Below are positions 1 through 5,781 of a DNA stretch of 7,721 nucleotides, piece by piece. Where the stretch lies: contig JAHCKF010000155.1 in the NCBI GenBank assembly GCA_026125925.1, positions 1 to 7,721 of the forward strand. Reading direction: 5' to 3'. The stretch is from Pseudolabrys sp. Its GTDB lineage: Bacteria > Pseudomonadota > Alphaproteobacteria > Rhizobiales > Xanthobacteraceae. The stretch's first letter is position 1. Each line of letters begins with the position of its first letter. The position numbers and the translations under genes are program-made. Under the pieces are notes generated by a model, which saw nothing but the letters and a program-made list of their open reading frames with translations, searched no databases and had not been told where the DNA came from.

Positions 1-334
1 GCCCTTCGTCGAGCGCCACGATCACCCGGCCGCGCTGCCCGTCTTCGTCATCTCGCGGGTGGCGGACGATGCGCGCGCCACCGAGGTCGAGGTGTGGAGC
101 GTCCGCGTCTCCGGCTGGAGCGCCCAGGCGGCCCAGACGCTGACGACGATGGCCGAATTCCTGGCGGTGCCGGACCGCGCCTTCGACGGCGCCGCCCTGC
201 TGGTCACCCTGCCGCACGGTCAGAACATCCACGATATCGCCCAGGCTCTGGGCAAGGCCGGCGCCACGGTCCGGTCGATGGCCCTCGTCGGCAGCCACGC
301 AACCCGCTATACGGTTGCCGCCGACAAGGCCTGA
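1..334 (+). CDS. Chorismate mutase, C-terminal part (5' end outside window)
   Basis: The reading frame is open from the left edge and ends in TGA at 332-334, giving about 110 residues. The visible part starts PFVERHDHPAALPVFVISR and ends in an ACT-like beta-alpha-beta stretch (LLVTLPHG, then an Ala-rich helix, then VGSHATRY). From memory this matches the C-terminal half of the roughly 280-residue chorismate mutases of Rhizobiales, which have an AroQ-type mutase domain at the N-terminus followed by a second domain of unclear role. The mutase domain converts chorismate to prephenate in the cytoplasm; it lies outside the window, so no catalytic residue can be checked. The gene lies 48 bases before a hisC homologue and a prephenate dehydrogenase on the same strand, which supports the call. 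A prephenate dehydratase tail is the main alternative, but the ESRP motif of its ACT domain is absent. Confidence 0.72.
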   Translation, partial: PFVERHDHPAALPVFVISRVADDARATEVEVWSVRVSGWSAQAAQTLTTMAEFLAVPDRAFDGAALLVTLPHGQNIHDIAQALGKAGATVRSMALVGSHATRYTVAADKA

Positions 335-382
335 GCCACTCCGGCCCGACCCTCCCGGCCCACTTCCAGCAATGGCTTGAAC
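335..382 (+). other. Short spacer between chorismate mutase and hisC
   Basis: This 48-base gap holds no convincing promoter, terminator or strong Shine-Dalgarno sequence. A triplet ATG at 372 is followed by one codon and a stop, so it encodes nothing. The short same-strand gap suggests that the downstream genes are read from the upstream transcript. Confidence 0.4.
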
Positions 383-1492
383 ATGACTGCCTCTCCCTTG
401 CGTCCCGTCCCGCGCCCCGGCGTGCTCGATATCGCGCCCTACGTCCCCGGCAAAAGCAGCGCGCCCGGCGTCGACAAGATCCACAAGCTGTCGTCGAACG
501 AGAGTCCGCTCGGGCCTTCGCCGAAGGCCGCCGCCGCCTATCAGGCCGCCGGCGCCAAGCTCGAGGATTACCCGGATGGCGCAGTCACCGAACTGCGCAA
601 TGCCATCGGCCGCGTCTACGGCCTCGATCCGGCGCGCATCGTCTGCGGCGCCGGCTCGGACGATCTCCTCAACATGCTGGCGCAGGCTTATCTGACCGAC
701 GGCGATGAAGTCGTGTACTCGCAGCACGGCTTCCTCATGTATCCGATCTATTCGCTGAGCCGCGGCGCCAAGCCTATCGCCGTGCCGGAGAAGAACTTCA
801 CCGCCGACATCGACGGCATGATCGCTGCGGTGACGCCGAAGACACGCCTGGTCTTCCTCGCCAACCCGAATAACCCGACCGGCACCTATGTGCCGTTCGA
901 CGAGGTCAAGCGCCTGCACAAGGCGCTGCCGGGCAACGTCATCCTCGTGCTTGACGCCGCTTACGCCGAATACGTGCAGCGCAACGACTACGAGGCCGGC
1001 ATCGAGCTGGTGGCGACGTCGGAAAACGTCGTGATGTGCCGCACGTTCTCCAAGATCCACGGCCTCGCCGCAATTCGTCTCGGCTGGCTCTACGGCCCGG
1101 GGAACATCGTCGACGTGCTCAACCGCGTGCGCAGCCCGTTCAACGTCAACTCTGCCGCGATCAAGGCCGGCATCGCCGCCATCGAGGACGCCGCGCATCT
1201 GGAAAAGGCGGTCGCGCACAACAACAAGTGGCTCGCCTGGGTGAGCGACGAAATCGACAAGCTCGGCCTCAAGGTGACGCCGAGCGTCGGCAATTTCGTA
1301 CTGATCCACTTTCCCGAAACCAAGGGCAGCACCGCTCCGGAAGCCGACGAGTTCCTGACCAAACGCGGGATCATCCTGCGCCGTGTCGCCGGCTACGGCC
1401 TGCCGCACTGCTTGCGCATGACGATCGGCACCGAGGAGGCCAACAAGCTCGTCGTCGCCGCGCTCAAGGAGTTCATGGGGAAGGCGGCGTGA
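383..1492 (+). CDS. hisC: Histidinol-phosphate / aromatic aminotransferase (HisC family)
   Basis: This 369-residue protein is a fold-type I PLP aminotransferase of the HisC family, at the usual family length. HisC transfers an amino group from glutamate to imidazole-acetol phosphate in histidine synthesis, and many members also transaminate aromatic keto acids. Visible motifs are SSNESPLG (37-44), NPNNPTGT (161-168), DAAYAEY (191-197, with Asp191 expected to contact the PLP ring nitrogen), [14 protein letters not shown] with Lys224 as the PLP Schiff-base lysine and Arg232 as the likely phosphate-binding arginine, and LRMTIGT with Arg345 as the likely substrate-binding arginine. I start at ATG 383; an in-frame TTG two codons earlier is less likely. 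No strong ribosome site precedes either. The gene sits between chorismate mutase and prephenate dehydrogenase rather than with other his genes, which suggests that it serves tyrosine/phenylalanine synthesis too. Specificity cannot be read from the sequence. Confidence 0.93.
   Translation: MTASPLRPVPRPGVLDIAPYVPGKSSAPGVDKIHKLSSNESPLGPSPKAAAAYQAAGAKLEDYPDGAVTELRNAIGRVYGLDPARIVCGAGSDDLLNMLAQAYLTDGDEVVYSQHGFLMYPIYSLSRGAKPIAVPEKNFTADIDGMIAAVTPKTRLVFLANPNNPTGTYVPFDEVKRLHKALPGNVILVLDAAYAEYVQRNDYEAGIELVATSENVVMCRTFSKIHGLAAIRLGWLYGPGNIVDVLNRVRSPFNVNSAAIKAGIAAIEDAAHLEKAVAHNNKWLAWVSDEIDKLGLKVTPSVGNFVLIHFPETKGSTAPEADEFLTKRGIILRRVAGYGLPHCLRMTIGTEEANKLVVAALKEFMGKAA
1476..1491 (+). promoter_or_regulatory. 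Ribosome binding site and GTG start of prephenate dehydrogenase inside hisC end
   Basis: A purine-rich GGGGAAGG run lies a few bases before GTG 1489, inside the last codons of hisC. The GTG shares bases with the hisC TGA stop (GTGA), a layout typical of translational coupling. It supports GTG 1489 as the start even though the frame stays open far upstream inside hisC. Confidence 0.6.
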
Positions 1493-2460
1493 CCAAACCC
1501 GCTCCCCTCTACAACCGCCTCGCCCTCATCGGCGTCGGCCTGATCGGCTCGTCGATCGCGCGTGCCGCCAAGGCGCAGGGCGCGGTCGGCTCGATCGTCG
1601 CCACCGCGCGCTCGGAGGCGACGCGCCGCCGCGTCGCCGAGCTCGGCATTGCCGATCAGGTCGTCGAGACCAACGAAGCTGCGGTCGAAGGCGCCGATCT
1701 GGTCATCGTCTGCATTCCGGTCGGCGCCTGCGGCGCGGTTGCCAAGGACATCGCGCCGCATTTGATGCCGGGTGCCACCGTGTCCGACGTCGGCTCGGTC
1801 AAGGGCTCGATCGTGCGCGACATGGGCCCGCACATTCCCAAGGGCGTGCATTTCGTGCCCGCGCATCCGGTCGCCGGCACCGAATATTCTGGCCCCGATG
1901 CCGGCTTTGCCGAGCTTTTCGTCAATCGCTGGTCCATCCTGACGCCGCCGCCGGGCCAAGACCAGGCCGCGGTCGAGAAACTTGCGGCGTTCTGGAAACT
2001 GCTCGGGGCCAATGTCGAGACCATGGCGCCCGATCACCACGATCTGGTGCTGGCGGTGACCAGCCATCTGCCGCATCTCATCGCCTACACGATCGTCGGC
2101 ACCGCCGACGAACTGGAGACGGTGACGCGCTCGGAAGTGCTGAAATTCTCCGCCGGCGGCTTCCGCGACTTCACCCGTATCGCCGCGTCCGATCCGACGA
2201 TGTGGCGCGACATCTTCGTCACCAACAAGGACGCCGTGCTCGAGATGCTCGGCCGCTTCAACGAAGACATCGCGCTGCTGACCAAGGCGATCCGCAACGG
2301 CGACGGCGACACCTTGTTCGAGCACTTCACGCGCACGCGCGCCATCCGCAAGGGCATCGTGCAGATCGGCCAGGACTCCGCGGTGCCGGACTTCGGCCGC
2401 GTCCATGCCGGGCTGCCGCACGAGCCGCTGCCCAAGCCCTACGCGCCGGACGAAGGTTGA
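1489..2460 (+). CDS. tyrA: Prephenate/arogenate dehydrogenase
   Basis: This 323-residue monofunctional enzyme oxidatively decarboxylates prephenate to 4-hydroxyphenylpyruvate, or arogenate to tyrosine, with NAD(P)+. The N-terminus carries the Rossmann motif GVGLIGSS (GxGxxG at 15-20). Further family motifs are SDVGSVK (99-105), HPVAGTE with His126 as the likely catalytic histidine, [14 protein letters not shown] (183-196), and [12 protein letters not shown] (225-236), whose arginine is expected to bind the substrate. There is no fused mutase domain and no recognisable ACT domain at the C-terminus, so it probably lacks the feedback module of larger TyrA proteins. The name tyrC is also used for such cyclohexadienyl dehydrogenases, and the substrate preference cannot be told from sequence. 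Translation starts at a GTG overlapping the hisC stop. The TGA stop abuts the stop of the convergent LysE-type gene with no bases between. Confidence 0.93.
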   Translation: MTKPAPLYNRLALIGVGLIGSSIARAAKAQGAVGSIVATARSEATRRRVAELGIADQVVETNEAAVEGADLVIVCIPVGACGAVAKDIAPHLMPGATVSDVGSVKGSIVRDMGPHIPKGVHFVPAHPVAGTEYSGPDAGFAELFVNRWSILTPPPGQDQAAVEKLAAFWKLLGANVETMAPDHHDLVLAVTSHLPHLIAYTIVGTADELETVTRSEVLKFSAGGFRDFTRIAASDPTMWRDIFVTNKDAVLEMLGRFNEDIALLTKAIRNGDGDTLFEHFTRTRAIRKGIVQIGQDSAVPDFGRVHAGLPHEPLPKPYAPDEG

Positions 2461-2489
2461 TCAGCGCGAGCTGAGCGCCAGCTTGGCGC
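2461..2489. terminator. Two back-to-back hairpins at the tyrA / LysE convergent junction (possible terminator)
   Basis: Directly after the tyrA stop, TCAGC-GCGA-GCTGA (2461-2474) forms a 5-bp stem closed by a GNRA-type GCGA loop in the plus-strand RNA. The very next base opens a second perfect stem, GCGCCA-GCT-TGGCGC (2475-2489). No T-run follows on the plus strand, so this is not a classical intrinsic terminator. The bases also encode the last residues of the convergent exporter. It could limit read-through or protect the tyrA mRNA end. GC-rich DNA makes small stems common, so confidence is modest. Confidence 0.35.
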
Positions 2490-3072
2490 CGAGCGCGACG
2501 AAGGCGGCGGCGAATGAGCGCCGCAGCCAGGCCATCACGCGCGGCCGCGTGATCACATGATCGCGCACCGCGGCGGCGAACAGACCGTACAGAACAAACA
2601 CCGCGAACGTCATGAGCATGAACACGCCGCTCAGTTCGAGCATGCGCGCGACGGCGTTCGGCTCCGTCGCGCTGACGAACAACGGCAGAAAGGCGAGGAA
2701 GAAGATCGACAGCTTCGGATTGAGGATGTTGATGAGGATGCCCTTGACCGCGATGGAGGCGGCGGTGCGGCGGTCGGTTTCGCGGGAGACACTCAAGGGT
2801 CCGTGCTCGCGCAACGTGCCCCATGCCATGTAGAGCAGATAGGCGCAGCCGGCATATTTGAAGATTTCGAAGGCCAGCGCGCTGGTGTGCAGCAGCGCGG
2901 CAAGTCCGAGAATCGCCGCCGCCATGTGCGGCACGATGCCGAGCGTGCAGCCCAAGGCGGCGGCGACGCTGGCCTTGCCGCCGCGCGACAGCCCGATCGC
3001 CAGCGTGTAGAGCACGCCGGTGCCCGGCGAAATGACGACGATGAACGACGTGATCAGGAATTCGAGCGACAT
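2461..3072 (-). CDS. LysE/RhtB-family amino acid exporter
   Basis: This 203-residue integral membrane protein has the usual length and hydrophobic pattern of LysE/RhtB translocators, with about six membrane segments. These proteins export amino acids or related small molecules from the cytoplasm using ion gradients. The N-terminal helix carries the family Pro-Gly motif (SPGTG, 15-19). GLSRGG (27-32) and LGCTLGIVPH (40-49) fit the first loop and second helix, and ILNPK (116-120) opens the characteristic later helix after a polar loop (about 88-106). The ATG at 3072 is preceded on the minus strand by a good GGGGAGG ribosome site about eight bases upstream. The substrate cannot be predicted. It lies 75 bases downstream of the DUF2125 gene on the same strand and may share its transcript. 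Its TGA stop abuts that of tyrA, and an export role for aromatic amino acids is only speculation. Confidence 0.88.
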   Translation of the reverse strand: MSLEFLITSFIVVISPGTGVLYTLAIGLSRGGKASVAAALGCTLGIVPHMAAAILGLAALLHTSALAFEIFKYAGCAYLLYMAWGTLREHGPLSVSRETDRRTAASIAVKGILINILNPKLSIFFLAFLPLFVSATEPNAVARMLELSGVFMLMTFAVFVLYGLFAAAVRDHVITRPRVMAWLRRSFAAAFVALGAKLALSSR

Positions 3073-3147
3073 GCCGGCCTCCCCAAGGGTTCGGCCGTCA
3101 GGTTAGCGCAAGGTCCGGCCCAGCGGGACCCGGTTTCTCAGAGTCAC
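3073..3147 (-). promoter_or_regulatory. Spacer upstream of the LysE-family gene
   Basis: This 75-base gap separates the DUF2125 stop from the exporter start. Read on the minus strand it has a possible weak stem (GGTCC / GGACC) in its middle and a strong GGGGAGG ribosome site near its end. I see no convincing -35/-10 pair and no T-run terminator, so it is open whether the exporter has its own promoter. One edge overlaps the CAGAGTC/GANTC cluster listed separately. Confidence 0.35.
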
Positions 3148-3168
3148 CTAAAACAGAGTCGGTGAATC
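3139..3168. repeat. CAGAGTC direct repeat with three GANTC sites
   Basis: CAGAGTC occurs at 3139-3145 and again at 3154-3160, 15 bases apart and flanking the stop codon of the DUF2125 gene. Each copy contains a GANTC motif, the recognition sequence of the alphaproteobacterial cell-cycle methylase CcrM, and a third GANTC (GAATC) lies at 3164-3168. Three sites in 28 bases is dense for GC-rich DNA. Whether the cluster acts on the LysE gene downstream is unknown. Confidence 0.4.
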
Positions 3169-4275
3169 GCCGAGCGGGATCGGGCCGAGATACATGCGGC
3201 CGTCATCGAAGCGCAGCGGCAGCGACACCGCCGGCCGGCCCTCGAGCGTGGTCTTGCGCCCGAGCATGTTAATGCCGGCCGAGAGATTGGCGCCGACCTG
3301 CTGCTTGGCCGCCTGGCCGAGGCCGGGCGACAGGCGATCGAGCGCGCTGGCGAGGCGATCGACCGAGGGCGAGGCCTGCACCAATTGTTCGGCGTTGATC
3401 GACTTGAGGAACGGCTCGAGACCGGCAACCGTGAGGTCGAGCTGGCCCTGGAGGCGGCCATTGTCGCCGATCGACAGATTGCCGGCGCCGACCGCCAGCG
3501 TTTCGCCCTGCACGGCGCGCGTCTCAGTGATCTCGATACGGCCCTTGTTGGCGGCGATCTCGCGGAAGCGCTCGGGCCACGGCTTCGGTGAGAAGTCGGT
3601 CAGGCCGCGAAACACGGTGTCGAACACGGCATCCACCGGCTGCGCCGCCAGCGCCGGGACCCGGGGCGCGAAGGCGCCGCGGGTGCGGATCGCCACCTCG
3701 AGCACCGGGTGGTCGCTCACCAGGCCTTCGAGGAGCCGGGCGTGCAGTTCGAGATGCTCGGCACGCAGCAGCGGCTGCGGGGTGCCGCCGTCAAGGGCAT
3801 CGAGCGTCGGCTTGTCGAACACCAGCGAAACCCGCTCCGGCGCGGCGGGCGTGCCGCGTACGCTCGACTGGAACAACGCCCAGTTCATCGTCAGCTCCGG
3901 CGGCTTGCCGGGCGCGGTGATGGTGAGCGGCCCCTGGAATTCACTGATCAGCAATGTGGGTTGATAGACCTGCGACACCACCACCACGCCGCCGATCTTG
4001 GCCTCGAGCGGCGCATGGCGGGTCTGGAAAACGGCGCTGGCGTTCTGGCAGGTAAACTCGAAGCGGAACGGGAAGCCCCCGACGCCCTCCTTGCCACATT
4101 GGTAGACGCGGCCGGATTTCGCTTCGCGCGCGCGCCAGCCTTCCAGCGTCGACTGCACCTTGCCGGCGGCGACATACCAGAAGGCCGACCAGCCGCCGAT
4201 CAGAGCGACGACCAGAACGAGAAGCACGACATAGCGCCGCGTGGAAGAGCGGCGGACGGGTTCGGACGGTGTCAT
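3148..4275 (-). CDS. DUF2125 membrane-anchored protein of unknown function
   Basis: I recognise the sequence as a DUF2125 protein, a family common in Alphaproteobacteria with no established function. From ATG 4275 it has 375 residues. A short Arg-rich cytoplasmic tail (about 7-14) precedes one membrane helix (about 15-35), so the bulk should face the periplasm. The conserved segment after the anchor reads WRAREAKSGRVYQCG, then GFPFRFEFTC, and its two cysteines (60 and 76) could form a disulfide. The rest is rich in beta-type alternation and ends with LPLRFDDGRMYLGPIPLG, where the domain seems complete. The frame is open upstream to ATG 4374, but the extra 33 residues look unlike the family and precede the anchor, so I prefer 4275. 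No Shine-Dalgarno is visible there. The gene is divergent from chaC and upstream of the LysE-type gene. Confidence 0.85.
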   Translation of the reverse strand: MTPSEPVRRSSTRRYVVLLVLVVALIGGWSAFWYVAAGKVQSTLEGWRAREAKSGRVYQCGKEGVGGFPFRFEFTCQNASAVFQTRHAPLEAKIGGVVVVSQVYQPTLLISEFQGPLTITAPGKPPELTMNWALFQSSVRGTPAAPERVSLVFDKPTLDALDGGTPQPLLRAEHLELHARLLEGLVSDHPVLEVAIRTRGAFAPRVPALAAQPVDAVFDTVFRGLTDFSPKPWPERFREIAANKGRIEITETRAVQGETLAVGAGNLSIGDNGRLQGQLDLTVAGLEPFLKSINAEQLVQASPSVDRLASALDRLSPGLGQAAKQQVGANLSAGINMLGRKTTLEGRPAVSLPLRFDDGRMYLGPIPLGDSPTLF

Positions 4276-4482
4276 GAGGAGAATTGTCAAACCTGCCAAT
4301 TGAGGCACTTCTGCGCCCAAGCTTCCGCTTACATGCCTCTGCGTCCTCTTTGCGCAGGCGGCGCGCGAACTCAAGGTCAGATTCCGCGCCGGATGAAACT
4401 TTTCCCGGACGGACCATTGCGCCGGCGCAGGCCGCTTGGTACGCGACCGCCCGGCCTGCGCGTCCCGGTATCCGATGAATCC
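4276..4482. promoter_or_regulatory. Divergent intergenic region between DUF2125 gene and chaC
   Basis: This 207-base spacer must hold the start signals for both outward-facing genes, as nothing else lies upstream of either. I cannot name a convincing sigma-70 promoter. A TTGACA lies on the minus strand at 4290-4285, but it is too close to the DUF2125 ATG to act as a -35 box for it. The octamer GCGCAGGC occurs directly at 4352-4359 and 4425-4432 and inverted at 4454-4461. GANTC sites lie at 4380-4384 and 4477-4481. The chaC-proximal part carries the inverted repeats listed separately. Confidence 0.5.
4418..4461. repeat. Nested inverted repeats upstream of chaC
   Basis: Two structures share bases. 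TGCGCCGGCGCA (4418-4429) is a perfect 12-base palindrome. GCGCAGGCC (4425-4433) pairs perfectly with GGCCTGCGC (4453-4461), a 9-bp stem with a 19-base loop that ends about 20 bases before the chaC ATG. Because they overlap at 4425-4429, they are mutually exclusive if folded in RNA. They could be a regulator operator, a leader hairpin, or a by-product of high GC. Confidence 0.4.
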
Positions 4483-5037
4483 ATGACACCCCTGCCCTCA
4501 GACGAAACCGGCGAGTTCTGGGTTTTCGGTTACGGCTCGCTGATGTGGCGGCCGGGTTTCGAGGCGCTGGAGCGGCGGCAGGCGCGACTGGTCGGCGCGC
4601 ACCGGGCGCTCTGCGTCTATTCTTTCGTGCACCGCGGAACCCCGGAAAAGCCCGGTCTCGTCCTCGGCCTCGACCGCGGTGGCAACTGCCGCGGCATCGC
4701 CTACCGCGTAGCGGCTTCGAAACGAGAGGAGACCATCGCCTATCTGCGCGAGCGCGAGCAGGTCACCATGGTGTACCGCGAGGCATGGCGGCGGATCTGG
4801 CTCGATGACGATCCGCAGACCAATGTGCGCGCCTTGTGCTATGTGGTCGATCGCGGCCACGAGCAATATGCCGGGCAGCTTACGCTGGCCGAGCAGCTCC
4901 ACTACTGCCGGCAGGGTCATGGCCGCTCGGGCGCCAACCGCGACTACGTCATCGCCACCGTCGCCGAACTGGAAAGCCTCGGCGTGCGTGATCGCGACCT
5001 GCATCTGCTGGCGCAGCAGCTCAAGGGCGGCGGCTAG
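4483..5037 (+). CDS. chaC: ChaC-like gamma-glutamylcyclotransferase
   Basis: This 184-residue protein belongs to the ChaC-type gamma-glutamylcyclotransferases, cytoplasmic enzymes that release 5-oxoproline from glutathione or related gamma-glutamyl compounds. The family fingerprint is clear. VFGYGSLMW (14-22) holds the YGSL loop that grips the gamma-glutamyl group. GTPEKPGLVLGLDRGGNCRG (52-71) and GIAYRV (71-76) build the barrel. YLREREQVTMVYREAW (87-102) contains the likely catalytic glutamate, Glu92. The C-terminal segment (QYAGQLTLAEQLHYCRQGHG, 128-147, then the SGANRDYV stretch) is typical of bacterial members. I chose ATG 4483 because the protein there matches the family N-terminus; the frame is open far upstream, but that part is antisense to the DUF2125 gene. 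No strong ribosome site is visible. Its TAG overlaps the stop of the convergent acyltransferase. Glutathione as substrate is inferred from the family. Confidence 0.9.
   Translation: MTPLPSDETGEFWVFGYGSLMWRPGFEALERRQARLVGAHRALCVYSFVHRGTPEKPGLVLGLDRGGNCRGIAYRVAASKREETIAYLREREQVTMVYREAWRRIWLDDDPQTNVRALCYVVDRGHEQYAGQLTLAEQLHYCRQGHGRSGANRDYVIATVAELESLGVRDRDLHLLAQQLKGGG
5034..5037. other. CTAG palindrome shared by two convergent stop codons
   Basis: The plus-strand gene ends TAG at 5035-5037 and the minus-strand gene ends TAG at 5036-5034. The self-complementary tetramer CTAG supplies both stops, so the coding regions overlap by four bases and no intergenic DNA remains for a terminator. Confidence 0.85.
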
Positions 5038-5768
5038 GCGCGGCCCATCTCCTGCCGGCCTTCCTCGATCAGGCGCGCGGTCGCGCTCTCGATCTCGGTC
5101 TGCAGCGTGTCGAAGAAGGTCTGCTGGTCGAGGCCGGGCGGAATGATGTCGCAGATTTCGACGATCACCGTCCCCGGATAACGCCGGAACGTGCGGCGCG
5201 GCCAGAACAGGCCGGAGTTCAGCGCGATCGGCAAACAGGGAACCCCGGCGGTCGCATAGACATGCGCGACGCCGTACTTATAGCGCGGCTCGGCGCCGGC
5301 CGCACGCCGCGTGCCTTCCGGAAAAATGATGAGCTGGCGATTCTGCGCGAGTTCATGGCGCGCGCGCTCGGCCATAGCGCGCAGCGCCGCGGCGCCGCGG
5401 CCGCGATCGACCGGCACCATGCGCCCCTTGATCGTGAACCAGCCGAAGATCGGGATCCATTGCAGTTCGCGCTTGAGGATGAAGACCGGATTGGGAAACA
5501 GGGTGACGAGCGCGAAAGTCTCCCAGGCGGACTGATGTTTCGAAGCGACTAGCAGTGGCCCCTGAGGGATCTTCTCGCGGCCGCGGATCTCGACCTTGAT
5601 GCCGCAGATCACGCGCAGCAGCACGAGGTTCACCTTGCCCCAGATCCGCGCGATCTCGACGATCGCCCAGAACGGCATGAAGAATGTCGGCAGGGCGACC
5701 ACCAGCCAGAACGCGGTGTTCAGATAGAACGCCAGATTGAAGGCGACGGAGCGGACAAGGATCAGCAC
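5034..5768 (-). CDS. plsC: 1-acyl-glycerol-3-phosphate acyltransferase (PlsC-type)
   Basis: This 244-residue membrane-bound acyltransferase likely moves an acyl chain onto lysophosphatidic acid or another lysophospholipid at the inner membrane. A hydrophobic N-terminus (about 5-40) anchors it. The PlsC motifs run in order: KHQSAWET (77-84) with catalytic His78, GWFTIKGRMVPVDRG (109-123), IIFPEGTR (147-154) and GVPCLPIALNSG (175-186). Motif I reads H-X4-E (His78, Glu83) rather than the textbook H-X4-D. I recall this variant in related alphaproteobacteria, so it need not mean loss of activity. The start is GTG 5768, matching the family N-terminus; a GAGG lies 11 bases upstream, overlapping the stop of the DUF218 gene, and only 13 bases separate the two genes. 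Genomes of this group usually encode more than one such enzyme, so this may not be the main PlsC. Confidence 0.88.
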   Translation of the reverse strand: MLILVRSVAFNLAFYLNTAFWLVVALPTFFMPFWAIVEIARIWGKVNLVLLRVICGIKVEIRGREKIPQGPLLVASKHQSAWETFALVTLFPNPVFILKRELQWIPIFGWFTIKGRMVPVDRGRGAAALRAMAERARHELAQNRQLIIFPEGTRRAAGAEPRYKYGVAHVYATAGVPCLPIALNSGLFWPRRTFRRYPGTVIVEICDIIPPGLDQQTFFDTLQTEIESATARLIEEGRQEMGRA

Positions 5769-5781
5769 GAGCCGGCGGTCC

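Noticed and set aside
1036..1488. The tyrA frame stays open for about 150 codons upstream inside hisC
   Set aside because: The upstream part is Arg/Gln/Pro-rich shadow of hisC. The Rossmann motif lies just after GTG 1489, which has a ribosome site.
1393..2421. A long open frame antisense to the prephenate dehydrogenase (342 codons)
   Set aside because: It mirrors the codon pattern of tyrA in high-GC DNA, is full of Arg, Ala, Asp and Gly, and shows no protein motif. The sense gene has clear catalytic motifs.
2557..3165. Plus-strand open frame across the LysE gene
   Set aside because: It is a polar, Arg/Glu/Gln-rich shadow of a membrane protein with no recognisable domain.
4285..4290. TTGACA on the minus strand just before the DUF2125 ATG
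   Set aside because: A matching -10 box would fall inside the coding region and none is visible, so it is not called a promoter.
3709..4482. The chaC frame stays open far upstream, suggesting a fusion protein
   Set aside because: The upstream part is antisense to the DUF2125 gene and without motifs, and the ChaC domain is complete from ATG 4483.
4475..4486. Three-codon reading frame (ATG to TGA) overlapping the chaC start
   Set aside because: It has no ribosome site and is too short to call a leader peptide without conservation data.
5005..5019. Perfect hairpin CTGCTG-GCG-CAGCAG near the end of chaC
   Set aside because: It arises from ordinary Leu-Leu-Ala-Gln-Gln codons, and no T-run follows it before the stop.
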